A program made the position numbers and the translations under genes. This document shows positions 45,018-54,257 of a stretch of 64,000 bases of DNA, piece after piece (position 1 is the stretch's first letter; each line of letters begins with the position of its first letter). Under the pieces are notes generated by a model. The model worked only from the letters and a program-made list of their open reading frames with translations, ran no database searches and was not told where the DNA came from. The stretch is taken from contig NZ_FXAY01000001.1 of the NCBI RefSeq assembly GCF_900177685.1, forward strand, positions 186,001 through 250,000, in the 5' to 3' direction. Source of the stretch: Agreia pratensis. GTDB taxonomy: Bacteria; Actinomycetota; Actinomycetes; Actinomycetales; Microbacteriaceae.

Positions 45018-46232
45018 ATGATGACCGACGCCGCTCCCCTGCAGGCCCCTTCCGACAGCGTTCTCACGCTGACCGCCCCCGAGCCCGTAGCGCCGGTCGC
45101 GGCCACGTCGGCTCCCGCAATGGCACCGAAAGTAGATCCCGCGGCGTTGCCCGGACTCGATGCCAAGGTCGACACCTACCTCGACACGCTCGTCACCACC
45201 GACACCCGCTCTCCCGCCTTCGCGGCCAAGGCCAACGATGTGCGCACCATGGGCGACGTCGATATCCGCCGGGCGGCAGACTCGTCGAACAGGCTCCTCG
45301 CCACCCCCGTCAAGGCGCTCCAATCGGGTGGCCTCTCCGAGAGCTCGAAGATCGGTTCCACGCTTCTCGAGCTGCGACGCACGGTCGAAGATCTCGACCC
45401 CAGCGAGCAGAGCATCGAGCGCAAGATCCTGGGCTTCATTCCCTTCGGTCGCAAGATCGCCGACTACTTCCGCAAGTACGAGAGCGCCCAGTCGCACCTC
45501 AACGCGATCATCAAGGCGCTCTACGACGGCCAAGACGAACTGCGCAAAGACAACGCCGCGCTGAACCTCGAGAAGCAGCATCTCTGGGAGACCATGCAGC
45601 GGCTCAACGAGTACATCTACGTGGCAGAGCGCCTCGATGTGAAGCTCTCGGCCAAGATCGCCGAGTTCGACACGACCGACCCCGACAAGGCGAAGGCCCT
45701 GCGCGAAGACGTGCTCTTCTACGTGCGCCAGAAGCACCAAGACCTGCTCACCCAGCTGGCCGTCTCGATCCAGGGCTACCTGGCGATCGACGTGATCATC
45801 AAGAACAACCTCGAACTCATCAAGGGCGTCGACCGGGCGACCACGACGACCGTCTCGGCGCTGCGCACGGCCGTGATCGTGGCGCAGGCCCTGGCCAATC
45901 AGAAGCTCGTGCTCGATCAGATCACGGCGCTGAACACCACCACGTCGAACATGATCGAGGCGACCTCGAAGATGTTGGCCGACCAGTCCGCGTCGATCCA
46001 GTCTCAGGCGGCCTCGGCCACTGTCGGTCTGCCCCAGCTGCAGGCCGCCTTCGCCAACATCTACGCGACCATGGATTCGATCTCCGAGTTCAAGGTGCAA
46101 GCGCTCGACAGCATGGCTCAGACCATCGGCGTTCTCGAGACCGAGACCGAGAAGGCCAAGCCCTACATCGAGCGCGCTCGTCGCAGCGAAACGACCGAGG
46201 TCGCAAGCACGCTCGACCTCGACAAGCGCTGA
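45018..46232 (+). CDS. TelA (toxic anion resistance) family protein
   Basis: The 404-residue soluble helical protein has the diagnostic TelA core: FIPFGRKIADYFRKYESAQS, then LYDGQDELRKDNAALNLEKQ and LWETMQRLNEYIYVAERLD. The first 45 residues are a proline/alanine-rich leader. TelA/KlaA proteins were named for tellurite resistance but are widespread in stress-response and membrane-linked systems, often beside XpaC-like genes. The ATG follows TGAGGAC. As first gene of the operon it is 25 bp before the XpaC-like gene. Confidence 0.92.
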   Translation: MMTDAAPLQAPSDSVLTLTAPEPVAPVAATSAPAMAPKVDPAALPGLDAKVDTYLDTLVTTDTRSPAFAAKANDVRTMGDVDIRRAADSSNRLLATPVKALQSGGLSESSKIGSTLLELRRTVEDLDPSEQSIERKILGFIPFGRKIADYFRKYESAQSHLNAIIKALYDGQDELRKDNAALNLEKQHLWETMQRLNEYIYVAERLDVKLSAKIAEFDTTDPDKAKALREDVLFYVRQKHQDLLTQLAVSIQGYLAIDVIIKNNLELIKGVDRATTTTVSALRTAVIVAQALANQKLVLDQITALNTTTSNMIEATSKMLADQSASIQSQAASATVGLPQLQAAFANIYATMDSISEFKVQALDSMAQTIGVLETETEKAKPYIERARRSETTEVASTLDLDKR

Positions 46233-46257
46233 GTCGACGGGTCGAGCACGTCAAGCA

Positions 46258-46776
46258 ATGGGCTTCTGGCAGAACCTTCGCGACTCGGTGACGGGGCGGT
46301 CTGCTGAGCGCGAATACGAGTTCGAACTGCCGCCTGCTCCGACCAGCGCAGACATCCTGTCGTCGATCGCCGATGTTCAGGCCGACACGACGGGCAAAGT
46401 CCCGCCCATCGTGACCGCCCGTATCAACCGCATCGCGAACACGGTGGCCGTGATGGTTCCGCGGCTCGATCAGCTCGGAGGCGGCAGCGCCCAGGCGCAC
46501 ACCGTCGTCTCGACCGCCACGAGTTACCTGCCCGAAGCCGTCGGAGGCTATCTTCGACTCCCCCGAGATTTCGCCGATCGACGAGCCGTCTATAAAGGCA
46601 AGACCTCGCTCATGCTCCTCTGCGATCAGCTCGATCTGCTGGGTGCGACACTCGACAAGATCTCGGATGCCGTGTCTCGCGCCGACGCCGCGGCTCTCGT
46701 CGCGCACGGCCAATTCCTCGCCGAGAAGTTCCAGCCCTCATCGAGCCTGACTCTCCCGTCCGAACCCCTGAGCTGA
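46258..46776 (+). CDS. XpaC-like helical protein, probable TelA partner
   Basis: The 172-residue protein begins MGFWQNLRDSVTGRSAEREY and is mainly helical. The part VTARINRIANTVAVMVPRLD, ATSYLPEAVGGYLRLPRDF, and LLCDQLDLLGATLDKISDAV, ending in FLAEKF, follows the pattern of the C-terminal half of XpaC, the usual neighbour of TelA. No membrane segment is visible. The assignment is by pattern and context, not by search. It lies 11 bp before the AAA+ gene. Confidence 0.65.
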   Translation: MGFWQNLRDSVTGRSAEREYEFELPPAPTSADILSSIADVQADTTGKVPPIVTARINRIANTVAVMVPRLDQLGGGSAQAHTVVSTATSYLPEAVGGYLRLPRDFADRRAVYKGKTSLMLLCDQLDLLGATLDKISDAVSRADAAALVAHGQFLAEKFQPSSSLTLPSEPLS

Positions 46777-46787
46777 GCGAAGACACC

Positions 46788-48425
46788 ATGACACCCTCTG
46801 ATTCGCACGAACTGCGCCAGGCTCTCGACGCCCTGGTCGCCGCGGCAGAAACCGCCGGCATCGACTCCGCCGCCGCTCGAGACGAGGGTGTGCGCATCGC
46901 CGCAGCCGTCGCCGAGTCCGCGATCGGCGCATCCGGCGAGTGGGTCGACCAGACCGGCGCTCGCAGCACCGACGAGTTCTTCGAAGCCGCGTCGAGCGCG
47001 AGACGCTGGCGCGCATCGCCCACCGATCTCCTGAGCGCTCTCGCCACCGACTCCCCCCAGCACGCCGGCGCATACGCGAAGGCTCTCACCGGTGTCGTCG
47101 CGGCGGCGAGCGAACTGGGCGAGCCCTCGATCGGCGTGCTCGGGGCGGCGTCTGCCACGGCTGCCGCGCAACTGGCAGGGGCCCGCCAGGCTCCGTCGAT
47201 CACTCCGCTCTCGCGCACCGAGGCCACACTGTTCCCCTCGACCACGCTGTCATCGGGGTTTCCTGCGGGCCAGCCGTTCAGCGCCGACCAGTTCGACGCT
47301 CGGCAGCCCGACTTCGCTCGTCCCGGCGACGCGACCATGGCCGAACTCGCCCGCCGGGCCGGCCTCACTCCGACGGCGCCAGAACCGGTGGCCCCGACCG
47401 CAGCTCAGCCGGCTCCCGCTGACGCGCCCGTCACCGCTGAAGAAGAGAAGCCGAAGAAGACCGTCGAAGAACTGCTCGCCGAGCTCGACAGCCTGATCGG
47501 GCTCGATCGGGTGAAGAGGGAGATCCACCGGCAGACCCAGCTGCTGCGCATCGACCAGCTGCGAACGGCCGCGGGCCTCACAACCCCGACCCTCACGAGG
47601 CACCTCGTGTTTCTCGGCAACCCGGGCACGGGCAAGACCACGGTCGCCCGACTCGTAGCGGGCATCTACGCGGCCCTCGGCATCCTGTCGAAGGGTCACC
47701 TCGTCGAGGTCGACCGTTCGGAACTGGTGGGCGGCTACCTCGGGCAGACGGCGACCAAGACCTCCGAGGTCGTCGCCGGAGCCATCGGCGGAGTTCTGTT
47801 CATCGACGAGGCCTATGGGCTGGCACTCGACCAGTACGGCGCCGAAGCCATCACAACCATCGTCAAAGACATGGAGGACCACCGCGACGACCTCGTGGTG
47901 ATCGTGGCCGGATATCCCGAGCCGATGCGCGGCTTCATGGAGACGAACCCCGGGCTCGCCAGCCGGTTCTCCACGTCAATCACCTTCCAGGACTACACCG
48001 ACACCGAGCTGCGCGACATCTTCGTTCGCCTCGCCGAATCATCCGACTTCGAGCCGACCCCCGAGGCGCTCGAGCGGTTCGAACAGATCGTGTCGATCGA
48101 GCCGAGAGACGAGGGATTCGGCAATGGCCGCTACGCCCGAAACCTGCTCGACAAGGCGATCGCTCGGCACGCGTGGCGCCTGCGCGACGTCGCCGAGCCG
48201 ACACTCGACGACCTGCGCCTGCTGCTCGCCGAAGACCTCAACGATTCCAACGACGGTGAGGCGCAAAACGCCGATGACGAGGCGATCGACGCGCCCATTC
48301 TCGTCGATGTGCCGCAGACTGAAGAGATGCGCGCGCTCGAGCAAGGCTCTGCTGATGCCGCGCCCACCGCCGATCCACCCTCAGACGATCCCGCAGAACC
48401 GACCACGTCGAAGGACACCGAATGA
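46788..48425 (+). CDS. AAA+ ATPase of the CbbX/SpoVK type
   Basis: The 545-residue protein has a helical alanine-rich N-terminal domain (residues 1-200) of unknown role and a CbbX/CfqX-type AAA+ module at about 225-490. Landmarks are LIGLDRVKREIHRQTQLLRI, Walker A LGNPGTGKTTVAR, the pore-loop region GGYLGQTATKT, Walker B GVLFIDEAYGLA, VIVAGYPEPM and the sensor-2 region GNGRYARNLLD. An acidic tail follows. It probably remodels a protein partner made by the same operon. The stop overlaps the next ATG as ATGA. Confidence 0.92.
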   Translation: MTPSDSHELRQALDALVAAAETAGIDSAAARDEGVRIAAAVAESAIGASGEWVDQTGARSTDEFFEAASSARRWRASPTDLLSALATDSPQHAGAYAKALTGVVAAASELGEPSIGVLGAASATAAAQLAGARQAPSITPLSRTEATLFPSTTLSSGFPAGQPFSADQFDARQPDFARPGDATMAELARRAGLTPTAPEPVAPTAAQPAPADAPVTAEEEKPKKTVEELLAELDSLIGLDRVKREIHRQTQLLRIDQLRTAAGLTTPTLTRHLVFLGNPGTGKTTVARLVAGIYAALGILSKGHLVEVDRSELVGGYLGQTATKTSEVVAGAIGGVLFIDEAYGLALDQYGAEAITTIVKDMEDHRDDLVVIVAGYPEPMRGFMETNPGLASRFSTSITFQDYTDTELRDIFVRLAESSDFEPTPEALERFEQIVSIEPRDEGFGNGRYARNLLDKAIARHAWRLRDVAEPTLDDLRLLLAEDLNDSNDGEAQNADDEAIDAPILVDVPQTEEMRALEQGSADAAPTADPPSDDPAEPTTSKDTE

Positions 48426-49753
48426 GCACGACCGCAGCCGCGCCCCCGCCGCCGGTACCGCAGGCAGCCCCGCAGCAGAACGCCCCGTCGACCACCGCTG
48501 TGCAGTCCCAGGGCGCTCCGGCAGCCGCCCCCGCGAAGAAGACGCGCTCCACGCCCGCCACCCTCCGTCTGCTCCTCGCCGTCTCCGTGCTCGCGAGCCT
48601 CGCGTTCGGCGCCGCGGGCTTTCAGACAGGATCGTCGCAGGCCGGCGCCACAGCCGACGCGAGTGCCGAGGCCGCCCAGCTGATCGGCATCCAGTCTGTG
48701 CGCAACGACCTCGTCCGCGCCGACGCGATCGCCGCCAACGCGTTCCTCGTCGGTGGGCTCGAACCCGCCGATCAGCGAGCCGAGTACGACACCGCGATCG
48801 ACGATGCCACACGCGAGATCACCCGCCTGGCGGCTGACGACAAGGCCGGCGATACCGACTTCGCAAAGGTCAATGCCGAAGTCGCCATCTACACCGGCCT
48901 CATCGAGCAAGCACGCGCGAACAACCGACAGGGCTTCCCCGTCGGCGCCGCCTACCTCTCTCAGGCATCGGCTCTGCTGAACGACAGCACGTTGCCTCTG
49001 CTCGAGGCCCTTGTTCTCGCCAGCGCCGACAGAGCCGCGGGTAGTTTCAGCGCCTTGACCGTGTCGCTTGTCTGGCTCCTCATCGCACTCGCGGCCCTGA
49101 TCGCACTGATCTGGGTGCACCTCTGGATCACCAGGCGCTCGCACCGCTACCTCAACTGGCCACTGCTCATCGCCGCCGTCGCCATGCTCCTCGTCGGCGT
49201 CGTCGGCGTGATCACTTTCTCGAACACCACGGGCGCGGCCATCGAGGCCAGACAGAACTCCTACGCGAAGACACTCGCCCTCTCGCAGGCGTACACCTCG
49301 GCCACCGAAGCCAAGTCTCTCGAGAGCTTCACGCTCATCAAGCGCGGCTCGGGGCAGACTCTCGAGGCTGATGTGCAGACAGCTATTGGCGATGCCAAGA
49401 CACGTCTCGACTCGAACGGCAAGGACTACCTGATCGGCGACGATCTCCGCAACGGCTTCGACTCGTGGGTCGAGAAGCACAAAGAGATCCGCGAGCTCGA
49501 CGACGCCGGCCGGTGGGACGACGCAGTCGCGAAAGCGATCGATCAGAAGTCAGGCAGCGCCAACGCCGCATTCACCGCGTTCAGCACCGCAACGCAAGAC
49601 GACATCGCCTCGAGTGCCGCCACGACCACGGATGCGCTCGGCACGGGCGGCGCCCAGTCAGCACTCCTGGGCTGGCTCTTCCTTGTGGCCGGCCTCGCCG
49701 CCGCCGTGCTCTCCTGGCGCGGCGTCTCCCTTCGACTCAAGGAGTACCGATGA
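48422..49753 (+). CDS. glnX: GlnX-like membrane sensor protein
   Basis: The 443-residue protein has a proline-rich cytoplasmic start, membrane segments at about 45-66, 215-237, 245-266 and 413-433, and two exterior helical regions (67-210 and 270-410). This is the layout of GlnX, which in mycobacteria and corynebacteria links the amino-acid-binding lipoprotein GlnH to the kinase PknG. GlnH and PknG homologues follow in the same operon, which is the main support. It overlaps both neighbours by ATGA. Confidence 0.75.
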   Translation: MSTTAAAPPPPVPQAAPQQNAPSTTAVQSQGAPAAAPAKKTRSTPATLRLLLAVSVLASLAFGAAGFQTGSSQAGATADASAEAAQLIGIQSVRNDLVRADAIAANAFLVGGLEPADQRAEYDTAIDDATREITRLAADDKAGDTDFAKVNAEVAIYTGLIEQARANNRQGFPVGAAYLSQASALLNDSTLPLLEALVLASADRAAGSFSALTVSLVWLLIALAALIALIWVHLWITRRSHRYLNWPLLIAAVAMLLVGVVGVITFSNTTGAAIEARQNSYAKTLALSQAYTSATEAKSLESFTLIKRGSGQTLEADVQTAIGDAKTRLDSNGKDYLIGDDLRNGFDSWVEKHKEIRELDDAGRWDDAVAKAIDQKSGSANAAFTAFSTATQDDIASSAATTTDALGTGGAQSALLGWLFLVAGLAAAVLSWRGVSLRLKEYR

Positions 49754-50745
49754 GCGCCATCCGTTCACGTACGTCGCGCATCGCACTCATCGCGACGCTG
49801 ATCGGCACGCTGGCGCTCACCGCCTGCGCACCGCGCTCGGGCAGCGACGACCTCGGACTTATTCACACTCCGTCGCCCACCGAGAGCGCACCGAGCAGCC
49901 CGGCACCCGCCTCGACCTGCAAGAACGTCGAAGGCGAAGTGCAGCCGTCGTACTCACCGATCTCGCCCGACTCGATTCCGTCGGGCGGCGCGGTGGAAGC
50001 GATCAGACAGCAGGGTGTGCTCCGTGTCGGCGTTTCGGCTGACACTCTCCTGATGGGCGCCCGCAACCCGCTCACGGGCCAGATCGAAGGCTTCGACATC
50101 GACGTTCTCCACGAGATCTCGCGGGCCATCTTCGGCGATCCGAACAAGTTGCAGTTCAAGGTCATCACGTCGGCTCAGCGCCTCGACGTGCTGACTCCCG
50201 ATGCCGATGGCAAGACGCAGGTCGACATCGTGGCCCGCACGATGACGATCAACTGCGCTCGTTGGGAGACCATCGCGTTCTCGACCGAGTACTACGAGGC
50301 CGGCCAGAAGGTCCTCGTCGGCAGCAGCTCCGAGGCGACCTCACTCGAGGGGCTCGCGGGCAAGAAGGTCTGCGCTCCGGCCAGCACGACTACCCTCACC
50401 AAGCTCCAGGACGACTACCCCAACGTCGAGGCCGTCTCGGCCGCGACGCACACCGAGTGCCTCGTGCTGTTCCAGCAGGGCAAGGTGGATGCCATCACCG
50501 GCGACGATACGATCCTCGCCGGATTCGCCGCCCAAGACCCCTATGCCAAGGTCGTCGGCGATCCGATCAGCGCGGAGCCCTACGGCCTGGGAATGCCGGC
50601 CGACAAGGTCGAGCTCGTGCGGTTCGTGAACGGTGTGCTCGACCGCATGCGCAGCGACGGCACCTGGACCAGCCTCTACACGAAGTGGCTGGGTGTGCTC
50701 GGCCCGGCGCCGGCTCCTCCCGCCCCCGTGTACGGGCGCGGCTAG
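49750..50745 (+). CDS. glnH: GlnH-like solute-binding lipoprotein (family 3)
   Basis: The 331-residue lipoprotein has the signal IALIATLIGTLALTACAP (lipid cysteine near residue 26). The periplasmic-binding fold follows: VLRVGVSADTLLMGARNP, IEGFDIDVLHEISRAIFG, IVARTMTINCARWETIAFST and VDAITGDDTILAGFA. It should bind an amino acid such as glutamate or aspartate. No ABC permease or ATPase is adjacent, so a sensory role through the GlnX-like protein, with which it overlaps by 4 bp, fits better than transport. Confidence 0.88.
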   Translation: MSAIRSRTSRIALIATLIGTLALTACAPRSGSDDLGLIHTPSPTESAPSSPAPASTCKNVEGEVQPSYSPISPDSIPSGGAVEAIRQQGVLRVGVSADTLLMGARNPLTGQIEGFDIDVLHEISRAIFGDPNKLQFKVITSAQRLDVLTPDADGKTQVDIVARTMTINCARWETIAFSTEYYEAGQKVLVGSSSEATSLEGLAGKKVCAPASTTTLTKLQDDYPNVEAVSAATHTECLVLFQQGKVDAITGDDTILAGFAAQDPYAKVVGDPISAEPYGLGMPADKVELVRFVNGVLDRMRSDGTWTSLYTKWLGVLGPAPAPPAPVYGRG

Positions 50746-50799
50746 GCGTTCCCTCACCCGCAACCACCCCCACACCCCGATCCGCCGAGAGGAGCAGCG

Positions 50800-51939
50800 A
50801 TGACGATGACGACAACCGGAAATACGCCTGTCGCTCCCGGGCGCCTCGGAGAGGCGATCGACCCAGGCGAGCTGCTCACCTACCTCACCGGACTCGGCGA
50901 GTGGGTCGACCGCCAGCGCAAAGAACTCGACCGTCTGGGCGCCGCTGCCCTCGCCTCGCAGGAGCCCGACTCCTACACCTCCGACATCGTTCTCGCCGAG
51001 ACGTTGTGGGAGGCCACACGCAAGCGCCGCGAGAGCCTCGAGAGCGTCTGGGATTCGGGTCGCGTCGATACCGTCGCCCGACAGAAGATGTCACAGCTGA
51101 TCTGGGGCCGACTCGACTCAGGGGGCGGGGCAGAGCTCGTCTCCCTCGTCGAGGCCGTCCGGCTCGCCGATGCACTCGTCTCGCAGCTGACGACACGGCT
51201 CAGCCTCGACCCGCGCGCAGCCGGCACCACCGCGCGCATCGTCGGGCTGCGCGCCGAACTCGAGCGTTCACGCGACCTGGCAGCATCCGACCCCGACAGC
51301 GCGCAGCGCGTCTCGACCCTGCGCAACCGGCTCGAGTCACTCGCCGAGAAGGCGGGCCGAGGCGCTGACGTGACCGGCCCGCTCGGCCAGTTGGTGCAAG
51401 ACTCTGCGCGCCTCGAACGAGATCTCATCGTCGCGAGCTCTCAGAAGCGCGACCTGGCCCGGGATGCGCGCAAGGCGGCAGACGATGCGGCAACCGCAGA
51501 GCGACGCGAGCCGGTGCTGCGTGCCCTGGCCGAGCGTTGCCGCCGCGAGATCGTCGACCCCCCGAAACTGGCGATCCCCGATGTGTCGAAGCTGGGGCCT
51601 GTTCCGCAGTCGCGCGCCGCACTCGACTCCTGGATCGCTCGCCTCGCCCTGGTGAACCGCGCCTTCGAGGCTGTCGAAGACGCCTACGCAGGCCAGCTGC
51701 GAGAGCGCGCCGAACTCCGCTATCGCCTGTCGGGCTACCACGCGAAGGCCGAGAGCTCCGGCCGTTCCGCGTCGCCCACGGTCGCCGCCGGCTACATCGA
51801 GGCCAAAGAGGCCGTCGACACCACTCCGTGCGACCTGCGCCTCGCCCGCTTCTACGTCGAGCAATACCAATTTCTCACCCGTGACCTGCCGCCGGCATCC
51901 TCGCCGCGTCAAGGTCAGGAAGGACGCTACACGTCATGA
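50800..51939 (+). CDS. uncharacterised helical protein in PknG operon
   Basis: The 379-residue, highly charged, predicted mostly coiled-coil protein has no membrane segments. It includes LGEWVDRQRKELDRLGAAAL, LRAELERSRDLAASDPDSAQ and RDLARDARKAADDAATAERR. The C-terminal CDLRLARFYVEQYQFLTRDL may be a docking region. GAGAGGAG precedes the ATG, and the stop overlaps the kinase start as ATGA, so it is made in step with the kinase. No family was recognised. It may be a scaffold or adaptor for the kinase. Confidence 0.75.
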   Translation: MTMTTTGNTPVAPGRLGEAIDPGELLTYLTGLGEWVDRQRKELDRLGAAALASQEPDSYTSDIVLAETLWEATRKRRESLESVWDSGRVDTVARQKMSQLIWGRLDSGGGAELVSLVEAVRLADALVSQLTTRLSLDPRAAGTTARIVGLRAELERSRDLAASDPDSAQRVSTLRNRLESLAEKAGRGADVTGPLGQLVQDSARLERDLIVASSQKRDLARDARKAADDAATAERREPVLRALAERCRREIVDPPKLAIPDVSKLGPVPQSRAALDSWIARLALVNRAFEAVEDAYAGQLRERAELRYRLSGYHAKAESSGRSASPTVAAGYIEAKEAVDTTPCDLRLARFYVEQYQFLTRDLPPASSPRQGQEGRYTS

Positions 51940-54257
51940 CCGATGTCCAGCACTGCCAGCAGCCCGGCTGCACGGGTGTGATCGAAGACGGTTACTGCAA
52001 CGTCTGCGGTTCTCCCGCTGCGCCCAGCCCACTTCCCCCCGCTTCGGGCACCGGCACGGCCGCCGCGGCATCGCCCTCGGCCAAGCTCGGCACCGGGTTC
52101 TCGGCCGGACCGCAGACCGGCGCCGGGGCCGACCCCGACTTCGCGCAGGCCGGATCGACCCGCACCGGCCGCACCTCGTCGGCGCGACTCGCCACGGCGG
52201 CCCTCGGATCGGCGCGCACCGCGGCGACCGGCTCGAAGGCCACCCGCCGGTTCGGAACCACCTCCACGCGCCTCCGCGGCCCGCGCCTCGGCGCCGGGCT
52301 CACGACGGTTCCCACCGAGCCGCCCGCAGATCCACTGAAGGCGGTCATGGCCGTCGCCGAGCTGCCGGAGGCGAAGCGATTCTGCTCGAACTGCGGCAAG
52401 CCGGTAGGCCGCGGTCGCGACGACAAACCCGGTCGCACCGAGGGATTCTGCCCGAACTGCCGCACGCCCTTCTCCTTCACCCCGCAGCTCAAGCCGGGCG
52501 ACGTCGTGGGCAGCCAGTACGAGGTCGTCGGATGCCTCGCGTTCGGTGGCCTCGGATGGATCTACCTCGCCCGTGACCAGAACGTCTCGGGCCGCTGGGT
52601 GGTTCTGAAGGGCCTGCTCAACTCGGGCGATCCGGATGCCTATGCCGCGGCGATCACGGAACGCCAGTTCCTCGCCGAGGTCGAGCATCCGCTGATCGTC
52701 GAGATCTACAACTTCGTGATGTTCAACGGCGCCGGCTACATCGTGATGGAGTACGTGGGCGGACCATCGCTCAAGGTGATCCTCAAAGAGCGGATGAAGG
52801 CGAACAACGGTGTCGTCGACCCGTTGCCCGTCGATCAGGCGCTCGCCTACGTGCTCGAGATCCTGCCGGCATTCCAATATCTGCACGACATCAATCTGCT
52901 GTTCTGCGACTTCAAGCCCGACAACATGATCCAGGTCGGCGACACGGTGAAGCTCATCGACCTGGGCGGCGTGCGTCGCATCGACGATCAGACCTCGGCC
53001 ATCTTCGGGACCGTCGGGTTCCAGGCCCCGGAGGTTCCCGATGTCGGGCCCTCGGTCGCCGCCGACATCTACACGATCGGTCGCACGCTGGCCACACTCG
53101 TGCTCGACTTCCGCGGCAACCAGACGACCTTCGTGTCGTCGCTGCCCGATGTGGCCGACACTCCGGTGTTCCAGACCTACGACTCGTTCTACCGGCTGCT
53201 CGCCAAGGCGTGCGCCTTCGATCCGTCAGACCGCTTCGCATCGGTAGACGAGTTGCGCGCCCAGCTGCTGGGAGTGCTGCGCGAGGTCGTGGCCACCGAC
53301 CGCGGGCCGGGTCACCCCGCGCTGCACTCCGCGGCATCCGTTCTCTTCGAGGCACCCGTCGCCGACGTCGTCGATCGACCGCTGCCCTGGGACGCCCTGC
53401 CCGGGTTGAAGGTCGACGAGTCCGACCCCGCGCGCAGCTGGCTCGCCGGCGTGAACATGGAAGACCCGGCCGCACGCCTGATCGCCCTCGAGTCCGCTCC
53501 GAACGTCACCGTCGAGATCCGCCTCGCGCGCGCTCGCGCGGCCATCGAGTCGGGCAACTTCCCCGCCGTCGATGCCGTCATGACCGAGATTCTCACCGAT
53601 GACCCGTGGGAGTGGCGGGCCGTCTGGCTCGCCGGCCTCGCCGAACTCGCCAAAGGAGATGCCCGCAGCGCCCGCGCATCGTTCAACACCGTCTACGGTC
53701 AGGTGCCCGGAGAGCTCGCACCGAAACTCGCGCTTGCGGCAGCCTGCGAGGCGAGCGGCGAGCCCGAGATCGCCGAGAGCCTCTACATCATCTGCGCCCG
53801 CTCTGACGCGAACTACACCGCTGCAGCAGCTTTCGGGCTCGCACGGATTCGCGAACAGAGAGGCGACCTCGACGGCGCGCTGACCGCGCTCGACCTCGTC
53901 ACGCCCACCCGCAGCTCGTATGTCGATGCCCGGCGCCGACGCGCCGAGCTGCTGGCCACCTCCAATCGCGGACTCGCCTCGCTCGCCGCCGCTCTCGACA
54001 GCGTCGCAACGGTGTCGATCGATTCGAGGTCGCGAGTCGTGCTCACCGCCAGCGTTCTGGCATCCGCTTTGGCGGTGGTGCGTGATTCCGGACCATCCAC
54101 CGATGCGGTGGTCGGCGGCATCCCGGCGCAGGAGGGGCCACTTCGCGACGGCCTCGAGCGCGCGTACCGCGAGCTGGCTGGCCTCACAGAGAATCCGGCC
54201 GAGCGCATTCACCTGGTCGATGAGGCCAACCGCGTGCGACGATGGACCCTCTCGTGA
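51936..54257 (+). CDS. pknG: PknG-like serine/threonine protein kinase (zinc ribbon, rubredoxin, kinase, TPR)
   Basis: The 773-residue soluble kinase has an N-terminal mini-ribbon CTGVIEDGYCNVCG (about residues 9-23) and a disordered stretch. A rubredoxin-like pair FCSNCGKP and FCPNCRTPFSF follows (149-185). The kinase spans about 195-440, with glycine loop CLAFGGLGWIYLARD, ATP lysine in VVLKGLLNSGD, catalytic FCDFKPDNM and metal-site LIDLGGVR. TPR-type repeats run to the end. PknG controls 2-oxoglutarate dehydrogenase through GarA/OdhI in relatives. The operon supplies sensor, phosphatase and an FHA protein. Confidence 0.93.
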   Translation: MTDVQHCQQPGCTGVIEDGYCNVCGSPAAPSPLPPASGTGTAAAASPSAKLGTGFSAGPQTGAGADPDFAQAGSTRTGRTSSARLATAALGSARTAATGSKATRRFGTTSTRLRGPRLGAGLTTVPTEPPADPLKAVMAVAELPEAKRFCSNCGKPVGRGRDDKPGRTEGFCPNCRTPFSFTPQLKPGDVVGSQYEVVGCLAFGGLGWIYLARDQNVSGRWVVLKGLLNSGDPDAYAAAITERQFLAEVEHPLIVEIYNFVMFNGAGYIVMEYVGGPSLKVILKERMKANNGVVDPLPVDQALAYVLEILPAFQYLHDINLLFCDFKPDNMIQVGDTVKLIDLGGVRRIDDQTSAIFGTVGFQAPEVPDVGPSVAADIYTIGRTLATLVLDFRGNQTTFVSSLPDVADTPVFQTYDSFYRLLAKACAFDPSDRFASVDELRAQLLGVLREVVATDRGPGHPALHSAASVLFEAPVADVVDRPLPWDALPGLKVDESDPARSWLAGVNMEDPAARLIALESAPNVTVEIRLARARAAIESGNFPAVDAVMTEILTDDPWEWRAVWLAGLAELAKGDARSARASFNTVYGQVPGELAPKLALAAACEASGEPEIAESLYIICARSDANYTAAAAFGLARIREQRGDLDGALTALDLVTPTRSSYVDARRRRAELLATSNRGLASLAAALDSVATVSIDSRSRVVLTASVLASALAVVRDSGPSTDAVVGGIPAQEGPLRDGLERAYRELAGLTENPAERIHLVDEANRVRRWTLS

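Noticed and set aside
44793-46100. Minus-strand open frame opposite TelA (about 435 codons)
   Set aside because: Shadow of TelA. The plus-strand protein has the TelA core and fits the operon.
45018-46776. Interpreting the TelA/XpaC-like genes as a dedicated tellurite-resistance operon
   Set aside because: No TerB/TerC/TerD-type or TehA/TehB gene is present, and TelA homologues commonly occur outside tellurite resistance. The kinase operon context is a better guide.
48131-49480. Minus-strand open frame opposite the AAA+ and GlnX genes (about 449 codons)
   Set aside because: Shadow frame crossing two coupled real genes; glycine/arginine-rich without recognisable domains.
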